Below, piece after piece: positions 19,331-31,754 of a DNA stretch of 32,928 nt; the stretch's first letter is position 1; each line of letters begins with the position of its first letter. Origin of the DNA: Coptodactyla brooksi. Its lineage: Eukaryota; Arthropoda; Insecta; Coleoptera; Scarabaeidae. Location: positions 1-32,928 of the forward strand of contig JAWQRM010000065.1 in NCBI GenBank assembly GCA_033557675.1, in the 5' to 3' direction. Made by a program: the position numbers and the translations under genes. Below the pieces are notes generated by a model that was given only the letters and a program-made list of their open reading frames with translations, made no database searches and had not been told where the DNA came from.

Positions 19331-19778
19331 AGTAGGGCTATAGAATAAGGTGATTAAGTATTGATTAGATAATTATCATCATTTTGATATGTTTCTGTGT
19401 TTATTAGATATATTCAGATTTTGATTCGTGCTCTACTTGTCACCAATCTTCCCAAACAGTGTTAAGAATGGATAGTCAGCATTTAACCCATTCTGCAATT
19501 CCGCAATTTCAGTTAAGCTTTAAATATTAGAATTAATTTGGTCACAGGGAATGTGCAACGCGGTTGAATTGAAGATTCAAATATCTGTCCGTCATCACCA
19601 TAAAAACGCACTTTACAATGCTGGACAAAATTTTGAAGTTGACCAATATACAGTGTGTGTATTTTTGGAGTAGGCATGGCGGACTCGTCGGTGGCAACAG
19701 GTGTGCTTGCCAGAACACTGCTATGCCCAGTAGCATGTAGTCGATAGCTTGAAAATTTAATATTAAATGTTGCACCAT
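19331..19778. other. No gene seen
   Basis: No recognisable protein or repeat. A minus-strand open frame (19793-19542) has no family motif. Confidence 0.45.
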
Positions 19779-20445
19779 CGGACCAGAAAACAAAAATCTG
19801 TTCTTATAATAAATAAAACACGATTGTTTTATTTATTGTAAAATATAGTAAGTTTTAAAAGTCTTCTTGTGCATGAAATTAAATAAATTCTAAATTTAAA
19901 AGCTAAAAAGTCACTCTGCGTGGCTGTTCAATACCCTAGCCTTTTATAGAGATTGCTTTTAACATTACAAAGCATTTTAGGTGTTATAAAGTTAGCTGCA
20001 TCTATTATTTTAGTCCTCATGGTAGCCAAATTTTCTGCTCGTGCATGACCAGAAATGTTTTATTTCATAAATCCCCACAGAAAACTCGTTTGGAGTTAAA
20101 TCTGGAGACCTTGGGAGCCACTTAATATCAGAACATTGCAGGAAGTTCTGAATGGCTGGAACTATTTGCGTTTCAAGTAAGTCACCCAAGATTCCAGCCT
20201 AAACATTAAGGTTTTGGGGATAATGAATGCATACAGAAAAACTTTTATGCAAATTTTCACGAGACCAATATGGAACAACGAATGGATTATGTTTTTCACG
20301 TAATGGAAAAGTACTCCTGTCGGTGAAAGCAATATTTGCGAAATCTTAATCTTGGTTGATCTTCTCCATTACGAGCTCACCGTTTGCACAAAACTTGCAA
20401 CACAATTTTACTGCGCACACCCAATTCCTCGGGAACTTATCTATT
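19779..20445 (-). pseudogene. Inner-type mariner, copy B
   Basis: The left end CGGACCAGAAAACAAAAATC and the following TTCTTATAA match copies A and C. Minus-strand traces include AGILGDLLETQIVPAIQNFL (about 20205-20150), DIKWLPRSPDLTPNEFS (about 20135-20085, with the third catalytic Asp), and a damaged C-terminal RLGY near 19940. Its order agrees with copy A, which lacks a readable SPDLTP block. The 5' part is cut near 20445, just before hairpin fragment P5. Confidence 0.75.
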
Positions 20446-20462
20446 TGGATTTGAAAAAAGTT

Positions 20463-20490
20463 AAACAATTACTACCACTTAACCAAACCA
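20463..20490. mobile_element. Hairpin element P5, terminal fragment
   Basis: AAACAATTACTACCACTTAA followed by CCAAACC matches the left terminus of P2 and P3. Only this end remains. Confidence 0.55.
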
Positions 20491-22014
20491 GGAAATTAAC
20501 AGTGACAAAAAGGACACCCTTTTGTCTAAGCTACTTGCCTAGCTTTGCTACAGATCCAAACCCACAATTTACTTGATTTTGTTTTACCAGAAGTCATTTC
20601 ATCCCCTCTTTCTTTTTGTTTGACTTTTTCTACTGCTACCTCGCTTAAGTTACCCCCCGCTCCATTAATACGTGTTTGTGCACTGTTGCCATCCATTTTA
20701 AGTCTTATGCCTAGGAATACACGTACGGTATGGCGAATAGTGGAGAACCGAATACAGAGCTTCGAGGCGCACCGGATAGAACATTTAGGGCAGCAAATCT
20801 ATTTTCGTTTTCGAACGAGAGAAACAAGAGTTAATTAATATATTACTTATATTATTATATTTTCTGACAACAGAAATTATGGTAACAAATTGATTTGCGT
20901 GTTCTTCGCATAATTGAACGCATAAATTATTGTAGAAAGTGTATCTGTGCATTATTCTATAAATGTAGGAAACTTATCTCTAAACGCATCTTTTTCAAAC
21001 TGTTGAAAAATTCGAGAGAGTAATTATTTCTGAGTTGACGTTCCTGATCATTAAATATTCCAAAAATAGGATATTTTTTAATCTACTAATAAAAATTCTT
21101 GTACACGGCTCCAGCCTACCTAGCACGGTTTTACTAAATCTATTCATCATTTTTGATGTATTTAAAAGTAAGTTATGCTCTTTTCTATGTAACTTTCTAA
21201 CATATATTAACGTTTGTTATTCATCCGCTGCACAACGTCATTTCTATATAGGACAAGAATAATTAATAGTATTCTACTGGCTAAAACCTATAATTATTTG
21301 TGATTGTAAGGTCAAAACAGTATATTTTTTCAATTCCAAAGAATTCCTTTAACTTGAATAAGTGGAAAGGTTAGATATCATCGGGATAATATCAGCTATT
21401 AACCTTTAAACATGATTTTGCTGCATTATTTTTAAGGTCACGCGGCTCAATTTCGTGACTGGTATGTCAGAAAAATCATTAGCAATAACAAACTAAAAGC
21501 GTGTATTACGCGATTGTTATTATAGCAGATAGAGCGTAGATCTGTGGTCGTAGATACGTGCATGGAAAAATATGCGATCTGACAGGCAAGGTTTAGCGAA
21601 ATAAATATAATCCAATAATTGCCAATCGAACGGAGTCGATTATATAACTTTATAGAATCGTTCCCAGCGCACAATTTCGACGTAGTTTAATTTGATTACC
21701 GACGCGCTTTGTACTGCGCCAAAATCTGGTTTTTATTTATAAATTTCTCGATTGTTCATAGCTCTCTATTGAGTTGAAATTTTCGATCGTATTGAATTTG
21801 GAAAAAAACATTTAACTGTCCGACAACGTAGAGTTTAATTGTAAACTATTTACTTGTATGTGTCATATACTTGTAATTTGTAAGTTATACTTGTGTGTGA
21901 GCTTTGTTCCGAATAAATACAGTATTTTTTTACTTTAATTTTCATTTTTATATTTGGTTTAGCGGTAAAAAAATTGAGTTCGAAATATAAATAATCGAAA
22001 ACATTTTGCATAAC

Positions 22015-22016
<2 letters not shown>
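20491..22016. other. No recognisable gene
   Basis: The sequence is AT-rich apart from a slightly GC-richer stretch at 20570-20830. A 97-codon plus-strand frame at 20545-20838 has no family motif. I see nothing else I can support. Confidence 0.45.

Positions 22017-22048
<32 letters not shown>
22017..22048. repeat. (TA)n microsatellite
   Basis: An uninterrupted run of alternating T and A of about 30 bases. Confidence 0.97.
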
Positions 22049-22050
<2 letters not shown>

Positions 22051-22438
22051 CAGTGTACCACTTTCATCAGGTTCGAGGTATTTTTATTACAAGCACAGCA
22101 TCATAGGAATGCATATTATGCCTAAAGGGTAAACACATTGAAGCAGAATATTAAAGAACAATTCTGATACTTTTGTTACCTACCGTATGCGAAAATTTTT
22201 CTTCTCTCATACGAGTTTCACATAACACTCCCACCACAAGCCAATAACCCCCTCTACCTCACGAGCTCGCATGATGTATGGCGCGAGTACTTAGTAGGAC
22301 TTTTGATGTCATGGGAGGATATATTCATATATTCATATTTGTACATGCTATGTGTGATTGACATCGTCTTACGAACACTTATTTTTTAACTACTATCAAT
22401 AAATGTTCATTCATCTCTTTTCGCACGTTTAAGTTCTA

Positions 22439-22690
22439 CGGACAAACAAAAACTTCATTCTTACTAAAATAAAAAGTCGCTTTAAAATAAAATAATTCTA
22501 ATAATATTTAAAAATAAAACTAAATGAAACATTCCTCCTAATTTAAAGATGCCTCCTATTTCGCTAAACAATACCCTAACCCGTCGTAAAAATTTTTTCT
22601 CACTTTGGAGAACATTTCTGGAGTAATAGTTTGATGAGCTTAAATAATTTTTATTATGAGCTCATTCAAATTTCAAGTAGCATTGGCAAC
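22439..22690 (-). pseudogene. Inner-type mariner, copy C, 3' end only
   Basis: TA at 22437-22438 is followed by CGGACAAACAAAAACTTCAT, the same terminus as copies A and B. The minus strand gives ITPEMFSKVRKNFYDGLGYC (about 22630-22570), matching copy A's C-terminus. Upstream transposase blocks are not recognisable and the copy fades near 22690. Confidence 0.7.
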
Positions 22691-23238
22691 AACCTGTCAC
22701 ACAAACTATCATTTCGAACACATTGAACATACGCAATATTGTTTTATTGGTTTATGTATTTTAAGGAAAGGGTAAAGTCTCTGCATCCCAACTACTATTT
22801 TATATTTAACTGAATAGGTGACAAGGTTGCTGCATTCTTTCAAAGTACTTTTAATTTTTTTTGCCACTTTTGATCATGAATTTCTTGAAACGGAACTCTA
22901 AGGTCCGGACTTAATCATTAACTTAATCAAAGCTCAAAATAATCACTTTTATCCAATACAACCTTATTTCCCTTGTCAGCTTTTATTTAAAAACAATCTT
23001 TCAATTTCAAAATTCTAACTAACTGACATTCTTTCTTACGCAAGAGTGTTTTAATAGAAATTTTATTTTTCGAAATTTTCTCACAAATGCTCTCACGCTA
23101 TCAGGGAGCTATTGAATTGAGCCCTCAATGCTTCCCACCAAACCTTTATTTGAAAGCGCGATTTGATCTTTATCAAATGTTAGAGATGTTGTGAGATGAT
23201 CGATTCTCTACAAATTTCAATAAACCTTTGGTGGCTTT
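22691..23238. other. No recognisable gene
   Basis: AT-rich sequence. It may contain further decayed mariner but nothing readable. Confidence 0.4.
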
Positions 23239-23315
23239 GCATGTTTTGCTAATCAAGCATAATCAAGAGCGATGAAAGACTACGAGTGTCTATCATTGCT
23301 CCTGGTGACACTGTT
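23239..23315. mobile_element. Hairpin element P6, internally deleted
   Basis: GCATGTTTTGCTAATCAAGC corresponds to the inner left arm of P2, followed by the palindromic centre GAGCGATGAAAGA...TCTATCATTGCTC. The sequence then jumps directly to the right terminus CTGGTGACA. The right inner arm is missing. Confidence 0.6.
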
Positions 23316-23317
23316 AT

Positions 23318-24110
23318 ATATAAACAATAAACAGATATCAATAAACAGAAATGATAAGAAAATAAGGAAAGTAATGGAAGAGCTTAAAGTTTCAGATAAA
23401 ATTATGGAAACCACGAAATATATACGTGTCAGAGTGATGGGGAATGTGCAGATGAGGGGTGAAAAGGCTAACGAATTTACTATAAGATACATTAAACAAA
23501 TGCCTTTTTATTAAACAAATTAATGAAATGCCTCTTACTTAACGCCCATATAATAGAATAATGAAGCTAAGAAAAGAATTGGAAGAATGTAATTAGATTT
23601 ACAACTATGGCATCGATAAGATTTGAGGTACTCCTTTATGTAGACAACTGCCAAAATATGGCAACCTATAGATTCATGATTTTACACTAACTGTAAAAAT
23701 ATGGTATACTTCTGCAGCAACCAGAAGACGTAACTAGAAATACACTGACTTGAAATGAATAACAACTAGAAATGGATTCTGCTTCTCAGTGCTTAGAAGT
23801 GGTAATGAAAATGGATAAATTGAGAAGCGATGGTATTCATTAAAATATAAAAAAAATAAAAGAAAAGTAAGTTAGTATGAACGCATGGTTAGGTTGAATC
23901 ACACATAATTACTGAGGAGGATGAATAATGGCGAAATGACAGGAAAAAAGGAGGAGAACCGGACCAAGAAGGAGATGGATGGAACAGGTGGCAAAGATAG
24001 TGCAGCACAGGAAGACAGGAAGGTTTTAAATAGATATGTAAACGAAGAATAAGAAACAACTCAAGCACCGGTGGGGTAGAAGGATACATGATCAGAAGGG
24101 TGTCTACTTT
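23318..24110 (+). pseudogene. LINE 3' portion, heavily decayed
   Basis: Near 23920-23995 the plus strand reads with one frameshift RRMNNGEMTGKKRRRTGPRR followed by RWMEQVAK. This is the basic C-terminal motif of RTE/Jockey-type LINE proteins (family form GHxxRM...KRRxGRPRxRWxDxV). Upstream, the 23272-23514 frame with RVMGNVQMRGEKANEF could be the region after the reverse-transcriptase core, but this is weaker. Polymerase catalytic motifs are not readable. Confidence 0.55.
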
Positions 24111-25385
24111 TAGTTGATTTCGAGTTTGGGTGGAATTTTAAACTTCCCTAAAAGTAGTCTTAAAATTCGGAAAACGTCAGGGTTCTTCCTGAAGGTATTC
24201 GTTCATATTGTGTAGCAAGCGAAGTGAAATAATACATTATTCTTTAGTACACATAACTGTTTTGGAAGCACTGTTCATATTCCATATGCAGAATATACTT
24301 TATTTCAATGCAGCTCATTTCGAATGTAATGAATAATTCATTAACTGTTTACCGTTATGTAATTTAGTGAATTGTATCAGTGTATGTATGAATGATAAAA
24401 ACACAGCATGTGTACAACGAAAAAAAAAGAAGTAAAATACCTACACGTTTCTAAAATAAAAAGGCTTCTAAAATGTGACCCGGTGGAGCTATTGGGAAAG
24501 AATGCCAACGTTGCAATGGAAGCTGAAATAAGATCGTCGGAGATACGAACAACCAAGGTGGAATGGAACAGGTGCTCTAGAAAATATCGCAGCGCATGAA
24601 ATCGTGATAATAAATTTCATTCGCTTTTGAAGGATGGTTTATCATTGTTACTTATGCATTACCATTTAGAAGAGGATGATTGATGACATCGTACGTTAGA
24701 ACCATTTCGTCACCTAATTACGGTCCGTCATCAAATCATGAAAGAGACTACTTATTATTACTTAACTCGACCATCAGTAAACAGCGCTCATACGGACGAA
24801 ATTGAAGTAATTTTCTTATAAAAGATGATGCCGATCTAATTTATCCGCATGTAACGAATTAAATTACAACGTCGTATTACTAAATTGCCCTTATATACGC
24901 AACCTTCGCCTAGATTCCTTAATCTATTGTTGTGTAAATTCGAATATGCATACAATTAAAGCAGGCGCAGTTGCTTAGCTTTTAGTGCATACAAAAACAA
25001 CAACAACGCTCCCCCTATCGGCGAATCGTGTATCTTGACTATACTGTAATCCGCAAACAATATAACTTTACAATTACCAGCCAGGCGAACAACAATAACT
25101 TATGCGTTAAAGTGCGAAGATGAGATCATCATTGCTAATGCACAATTGTTTATTGATTGCTTCGATTGTTGATAGAAAGTTTTATACGCTTGATTTATGC
25201 AAGGTTTTCCATTTGTCGTTCCTTTATTCGCCGACTACAAACGTTTTGTACAGTCATGTTTTATATACATTTAAGTATACCAATATACACGTGTTCCGGA
25301 ATGATATCGTTTCAGGGGAAAAGCTGTCGTACAGGGTAAGTAAAGAGCTGTATATTAAACTAATCGCTGGCGTTTACACACATAC
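24111..25385. other. No recognisable gene
   Basis: AT-rich intergenic sequence. Short frames at 24408-24599 and 25120-25401 show no known motif. Confidence 0.45.
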
Positions 25386-26142
25386 GGGCTGTTCCCAATA
25401 AAATGAAGTTGTATATTTTTTAAATTGAATGGTAAATTTTTTCCTAAAAATTTGACAACTTCTAATTCTGAGGACTATGTCTACTTATCCACTTGGAAGG
25501 GGGAAAGGGAAGAGAGATATGTTAAATTTGGAAAGAAAGCTTGCCCTTTAGGTAGGAAATGTCTACCTGTTGGGCAAATGTTCATTCACGAACAAGATTA
25601 ATTCAGGTTCATCATCTTGTTGAAGGAACAATGATTGGCGAGTATATGAAGTTGTTCCTCCAACAACTCTTAACTCTTAGCACGCCTTAATTGAACTAAG
25701 CTCATATTAGATACCCATCGATGATTCCACACCAAACCATAGCACTCCAAATGTTTTGAACATGAGTTTTCCTCATCCAGTGGGGATTTTCATCTGCCCA
25801 GTAATGAGAACTGTAGCAGTTTACTACACCATTATTATGGAAACACAATTCGTCTGACCATAATACTTTTGATATCAGGGATTATTATCATGCAAAAGTA
25901 TTTGTATGTTTTCTCAGATAGTCTGTAGTCAGTAAACCTCGTTGAAGATGAATCTTGAGTGGAAGAAAGTTTTGCACTTTTAAAATACGCCGAATGGTAG
26001 ATTTGGAAACGCCACACTGAGCAGCAGTTCCGCGAATAGAATCTTGAAAAGTTATGACAATATATCCCAAAACTACCACATCATTTGCTTCACCAGTGAC
26101 AGATTTCAGCTGGGTTCCCTGAAACCCGACTGAACATCTCAC
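25386..26142 (-). pseudogene. Mariner-family transposase pseudogene (YWADENPHW type)
   Basis: On the minus strand an HTH region (AAQCGVSKSTIRRILKVQNF, about 26020-25960) is followed by SKVLWSDELCFHNN with the first catalytic Asp (about 25870-25835). SSHYWADENPHWMRKTH and SAMVWCGIIDGYLI come next (to about 25700), then FLQQDDEPEL (about 25625-25595) with the second catalytic Asp, where the family has LQQDGAPPH. The third block is not readable. Stops lie between the HTH and first catalytic block and near IDGYLI. GGGCTGTTCCCAATAAAA at 25386 looks like a terminal region. This subfamily is common in ants and other insects. Confidence 0.82.
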
Positions 26143-26718
26143 ACATATAATCTTTGTAAAACACAGAACAACATAGTTTACAAGAATTAATTTGCATATT
26201 TTAAGTATACTATTTTCCTACTTGTTTCAATAATACGGAAATATTGTAATACAATAACGTCACTTCTTTTAATATTATAATTTATTGTGTTGACTAACCA
26301 CAATTAAGAGCAATTTCTTGTGAAAATTGAATTCAATTGATTATTAATAAATATTGCATTTGCTTTGCGTTTTTAGTTTTTTTTTTCGTTCATTCCTTTT
26401 GAATGCAATTTTCAGAAGTCATTTTGGAAACATTGCCCAATGTGTAGTAGGCATTGCTATTTACGATGTAGTAATCATTTGTCCGTTCGTAGAAAGATAT
26501 TTCAAAGTAGTTAGGTACCATTAGGAGAAAATGCATAAAATACATTACATTTTAAATTAATAATATATTATTTGGTTTCGCACTACTCATACCCTATATT
26601 TATTAGGTGCTTTGCAAAAATCGGATAAATTCTTGTGATGCAATCAATAGTGATTGTATCTTTATTAACAAAAATAGTCACATTTATAAATAATAATAAC
26701 TATGAAGTTTGAAAGTTT
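26143..26718. other. AT-rich DNA, no gene seen
   Basis: It may include the 5' untranslated end of the neighbouring mariner. No terminal repeat was paired. Confidence 0.45.
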
Positions 26719-26897
26719 ACACAATTGTCACCACTACACGAAAACCGAAAAGATTATTTGTTTTTTGCTTGATACATGTTACGCCGACCAAGTTAGCATC
26801 TTCCGCTTCTGAAGATGCCAACTTGGTCAGCGAAACATGCTTATGCAAGCAAACATAAATAAACTTCTCCGTATTGGTGTATCGGTGACAATCGTGT
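26719..26897. mobile_element. Palindromic hairpin element P4
   Basis: The left end ACACAATTGTCACCACTACA pairs with the right end GGTGTATCGGTGACAATCGTGT-like sequence, and both arms fold over about 179 bp. Each arm carries the inner motif. On the right it is CTGAAGA (26809-26815), T, GCCAAC-TTG-GTCAGC, GAAAC (26832-26836). On the left, read on the minus strand, it is GAAGATGCTAACTTGGTC followed by GGCGTAAC. It is the most complete two-armed copy together with P2. Confidence 0.87.
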
Positions 26898-27199
26898 ACA
26901 CTTCGTTACTAAGCCAAAGTTTCCAAATATCCTCAATCCTATGAAGTTTGAATTACAGAATTATATAATTTTATAAGGTCACTCATTAAACATCTTCAAT
27001 TCCTTAAGACTATATTCTGGAACATAATGGAGATATTGCATTGACCAATATAAAAATGTTGAAATGAAAATACAGTTAACGACTCCTATTTTATTTTAAA
27101 TATTGTAAAGAGTTAAACATTGTTCTTCTTTTATATTATTCTTTCCTTTATACTCATCTAAACTTTAGAACATACTATTCATACCTTAACACATCTTTG

Positions 27200-27410
27200 A
27201 TAATTCTTAGTTAATTTCCTGTTGATATTTTTCCTGACTTTTATTGGATAGTATTGTAATCCTCCTTTTTTCCACCAATCCACCATTGTTGCTGTGGTCT
27301 TCCCACATTTCTTTGCTCTCCCCATTTCTAACAGCGTGTACTTGTACTACTCCATTTTTTTTTTGTTTTTCAACATTCCCGACCCACTTGTATTTCTGAA
27401 CCTGCATGTA
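27200..27410 (-). pseudogene. Possible LINE C-terminal scrap
   Basis: The minus strand gives VGRPQQQWWIGGKKEDYN, reminiscent of the GRPRxRWxD motif at the end of RTE/Jockey LINE proteins, in a frame with stops. No other LINE block is nearby, so this is weak. Confidence 0.3.
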
Positions 27411-27559
27411 CCTGCAGTTTATTTACTGTGTGTAGTAATTCATAGTAACTCAGTTGGTGTCTCGTCATTTGGGATTAGAGCAGTATCATTTGTTGTTTAA
27501 CGATTATTATATCTAATGGAAAGTAAATTCTTTTCCGATACATTCATAAAAAGCACTAA

Positions 27560-27690
27560 GATCTCCTTAAGATCTCCTTCTGCTTCTAAACAATAACGTA
27601 AGCGATCACAAAATGTTCGGGGTACTTAGATTGGCAAACACTTCCTGAGTAATCGCCAGCGAGCAATTTGGAATTCTACCCAATTATTAA
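27560..27690 (-). pseudogene. Mariner C-terminal scrap
   Basis: With frameshifts the minus strand reads ITQEVFANLSTPN, then CDRLRYCLEAEGD, resembling the YDRLGYCLVSQGG ending of mariner copy A. Only about 40 codons remain. Confidence 0.45.
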
Positions 27691-27939
27691 ACTGTAAAAT
27701 TAATAATGTATCATGTCTCTTTTCAGTTCTTTCAACTTTTTCTTCTACAAATCCATTACTTATTCGTATGATGCATTTCATAATGCTAAATATTGTTGTG
27801 AGAATAGTTTTACACAGTATGACTTTTTAATCACTCTTTTTTCAGTTTTACTTGACTATTATTCACAATATTGTAACTGTATTTCTAACTGCATAGCACA
27901 TATTACTCTTGATTTAAAACATTTTTGTAATTTTAGAGT

Positions 27940-28012
27940 TGCCCTGTAAAACCTAGAAAACTCTGTTAGACGATCTTGTTTCAATAATAAATAAATAATT
28001 AAATAAATAAAT
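27940..28012 (+). repeat. LINE-like 3' tail
   Basis: A run of AATAAATAAAT units follows TTAGACGATCTTGTTTCAAT. Short A-rich tandem tails of this form commonly end non-LTR retrotransposons. No coding part is recognisable just upstream. Confidence 0.35.
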
Positions 28013-30317
28013 ATAAGACTAATTAATATTATCTATAGCCTTGAGATCACTATTAGGATGCTCAATCATCTCTAGTAAATTTTTGCTTGCTAAGTAGAGC
28101 ATTGTGTCGTATGTAAACATGGTTATTTTACTAAATTTCACCTTAAGAATGTGATTAATATAAATAATGAACAGCAAATCGTCCAGAACTATCTCTTAGG
28201 AATTCAATTATGAATATGAATAGTATTTGAATAATTACCTTTATTTTTCAATTATAAATAATATTTCTTAATTCTCTTTTGAAAACCTTCAAATTCACGT
28301 CTAAAGTGTAAATTTAATAAAACAACTGCCTTACTTCGTTTATCACAGACATTTTGCAAAACCAGTAAAACATTATTGTCATCACAGTTGTTTAATGTTT
28401 TAATTATTTTACTAAGATAATTCAGTCCAACGGATTTCAATCATGTATATTCGCTTGTAAATTCCACATTACGCAGAAAAAGTATACTTTATCTTATGCG
28501 CTGATCAAACGCTACTTGTAGATGTAAAATACTGTTGACAAAATATTGATTAAATACATTAAGAACCACTCAGACCATCAATAAATACAACGAATAGAAT
28601 ATTGTCAATAAATATTGACAAACTGCAATTACCTCATGCTGTTAATATTTGCTGACCATATATTTAGGTTTGATGTCATACCGATACAAAGCTTGGTTCA
28701 AAGCGGAGCTATTGCAATGCATTGTCAACGAAAAACCCAAACAAAAAGGAAATATGGACTTGAGTGTGGCTGCTTAAAAATATTAATATTTTACACATTT
28801 GTCAACGAATAACATTATGTCAACAATATGTCAATCTACTCGTACATTCAATAATACTATCAATAATACAGCCAATACAATATATGGACAATAATTATTG
28901 ATCCTTTGAGAAATGCTTCAGCAAGATGCCCTGAATCTTCAAAATTCTTATCGTTAACAATTAGGTGGCTTCCTACCTTTTTTTGTTTGAAAATAATTTT
29001 AGATTACTTCAAAGTCATTTAGGATTATATTTAGGATTATCATTCCTCATTCATTTATTCTTATTTTCCAATTTCTTTTCTAATAGCAGTACCTGTGAAT
29101 TAATTTTGTGTTGGAAGGTTTCTATATTATTTTTTGTGTTTCCTAGTTATTTTTTAACTTCTGCAAGAACGTTTGAAGGATGATAAATACTCACAATTCC
29201 TGTAAAAGAAATAATTGTTAAAGAACAATTTCAGCCTGCGTGACTTTTTTACATTGTTTTGGGTGCACTAGTTTAAGTCACATGTAAATGTAAATGTTCG
29301 TTCGCTGCAAAAACCAGTTGCACTCGAAAAGGATGATTCCTTTTTATTAAACAATGCACAGACTGCACAGAAAGTGGGTGTAGAAGGTTCTTCCTTATCT
29401 ATTCAGATACTGACGTCGGATTGCTCTTGGACAGTAGTAAAAATCCCTTCGTCAGCATTTCCGATGTGTCACGGTCTAGCGGCAACCCCTGTTGTCCTCT
29501 ATGCGAAGTACATTTCCAGTTTTACTGATATTCTGTCTGACTTCCTGGTACATTAACAACTTGCCAAGGTATTCGAGAATTTATCTCATTTCTGCAAGAA
29601 TAATTTTGTAAAGTCCTGATAACAATGCACTGCAAACATTTCGAGTATACAGTTATTTCATTTTACTATAGCATTTTTTACCCCAATCCCAGTCACTCGC
29701 GAATAGTTTTTCGCAAAAATCTTCTATTCGATAAATTTTATTAATTATTTCTAGCGAGTCCTATAAACGTTCTTGGGTAAGTTAATATTTGAAATGAGAG
29801 AGTTCAATTTTAGAATTTTTAGTCGTATACATCACATTTGTATTATCTTCAAAAATTAGCAAATTGCAATGTAATAAAAATCTTTCTGGAAGCAAAACAT
29901 TCCTAAAAAGTAGTGTGGCTATATATTATAAGTATGTAGCGAAGCGTGGCTATAAATTTTTGCAATATTCAATTTTTCTTCACAGAATATATAGTAAACA
30001 CTTTTATTACTTCTAACTAAAATTTTGTATTTTCATAGTGAATGGAATTTGTTTTATTTCGTACGAGTATAGAGATGAGTATATACGTCAAACTCACCGA
30101 CACAGAGTTTTTGGTTAAACGTAATAAAATAGATTTGGAATTAATCGAAAAGAAACGTTCCGAAAAATAGCACATTTACCTTATTGCATGGAAAAGTGGT
30201 GGACATCATATACGAACACCTGCCCGAACAAGAAGATCCATCAGTTTAAATAGGAAATGCATAATAAGAGCAAGTATTGGAGAGTCTTATTTTCGTTAAC
30301 ATTTGTAGGTTATGAAG
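28013..30317. other. No recognisable gene
   Basis: AT-rich sequence with many ATTGACAATATT-like words at 28530-28880. On the minus strand near 28975-28880 the frame VGSHLIVNDKNFEDSGHLAE resembles the short linker before LINE reverse transcriptases, but it stands alone. The 60-codon frame at 29374-29556 has no known motif. Confidence 0.4.
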
Positions 30318-30362
30318 ACTGAATTCAAAAGTAACTGAATTCAAAACCTTTGGCGCGCACTG
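30318..30362 (-). repeat. Single Tc1-like terminal repeat candidate
   Basis: Read on the minus strand from 30362 it begins CAGTGCGCGCCAAAGGTTTT, next to TA at 30363-30364, and contains two copies of TTTTGAATTCA. CAGTG...GGCCAAA-type ends are common for Tc1 elements. The opposite end was not found. Confidence 0.4.
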
Positions 30363-30364
30363 TA

Positions 30365-30824
30365 TAAATAAATTCAATCTCATCAAAAGAGAAATGGGCC
30401 ACGTGAGGCATAGATATGACGAAATCTATATAGATATTGGCTCTAACAGCAAACAGAAAGTAAATAAGCCGGGCAAATGTTTTATGATGATCGATTTCGT
30501 GAATGACAAGTTCCTGAACGATAACCCCTTGTTCTCGTATAGCAATCTGCCGCCAAAATTTTTCCATTAGTTTAAGAGCAACTTGTGAAGAGTTTCACCG
30601 GGAGATTTATTAAAAAACTTTTCAAATTATCTTATAGTTATTCCGCAAGTCGGCCTTTTAATATATCCATCCTTTACTCCCAAAGCTCCATATGCAATTT
30701 GACTGATGTAAAACATTTCATATCGCGGAGTGTTCCTTATTATACATTCCATACATTGTGTATCGCGGAAAATGAGTTTTCCAAGAGATTCTCCAGCAAC
30801 TAGAGGAATAAATTATTTCAGAAT

Positions 30825-30856
<32 letters not shown>

Positions 30857-31754
30857 ACACAAAATTGTATTTCCCAAATTCATTTTCATAGTTATGCAAT
30901 AGTACATAAACATCGATTTCAAGTTAATAGAGTTTTCATACACCACGCATGTAAGTTATTATCTGTTAACATACTCTTTTAATGGTAAGCCGAGATAAAT
31001 TGTTCACAAGTAGGTGGCGTGCGGAGAAAGTTACAATGGACGTTACGAAATAAGTTGTTATAAAATATATAAACAAGCCAAATGGTCACGAATCGAAAGT
31101 TACCAATAAATGTACATATGCACATTGGCATATTTCTCTGTTACATAATAGTTTAATTACGTGAATAATTCAGGTAGTTATTCCATTTAGAGTTTTAAAA
31201 CCGGTTATTTAGCATCTAAATGGTGACATTTACTTAAAAAACATGGGTAAAAATCGAAGAGTGTTCTCAGCACTTCTATTGACTTTAATCAAGCAATTAC
31301 GTAACCGAAAGTAAATTTAATTTTGCAGTAAGAATTAGTTACAGTAGGTTATTCAGGTTTGTTTGCCTTAATTATCTTTGTTGACACACTTTCAGTTACA
31401 CAGTATGTCCCGAATTCAAGTCCTCAGCAATGCTGTCTTCGTTGTTGAACTGCAGCGCACATAATCCCTCAGTGACTTCAAATAATATTCAAGCATTGTT
31501 CTCTTGGCTTTATTAATATTTGCAACTACTATTGAATTAGTAAATAAGTTTGTTCGGTTTTTGATTCCATTCAAACTCAGTTCGTTCTTTCTCTTTTTCG
31601 GTGCTATTGAGCAAACCAATATCTTTCTGTGAGATGAACATCAATTTATTATGTGCATTGCGTCGCTTTAAATATGGAACGAACAAAAGTGTATTATTAT
31701 GTACTTTAATATTAAAACGCATATTTCACTCTATTGTTAACAAGGAATAAAAGA
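30365..31754. other. No recognisable gene
   Basis: AT-rich sequence with a (TC)n microsatellite. Short frames on the minus strand (30567-30325, 31722-31416) have no family motif. Confidence 0.45.
30825..30856. repeat. (TC)n microsatellite
   Basis: CT dinucleotide run of about 32 bases with one interruption (TT). Confidence 0.97.

Noticed and set aside
20545..20838. 97-codon ORF as a host gene
   Set aside because: No recognisable domain, start context or splice sites; left unassigned.
9160..26897. Calling the hairpin family confirmed hammerhead ribozymes
   Set aside because: All copies have an extra base before stem II, some have CTGATAA instead of CTGANGA, and helices I and III were not shown; kept as a hypothesis.
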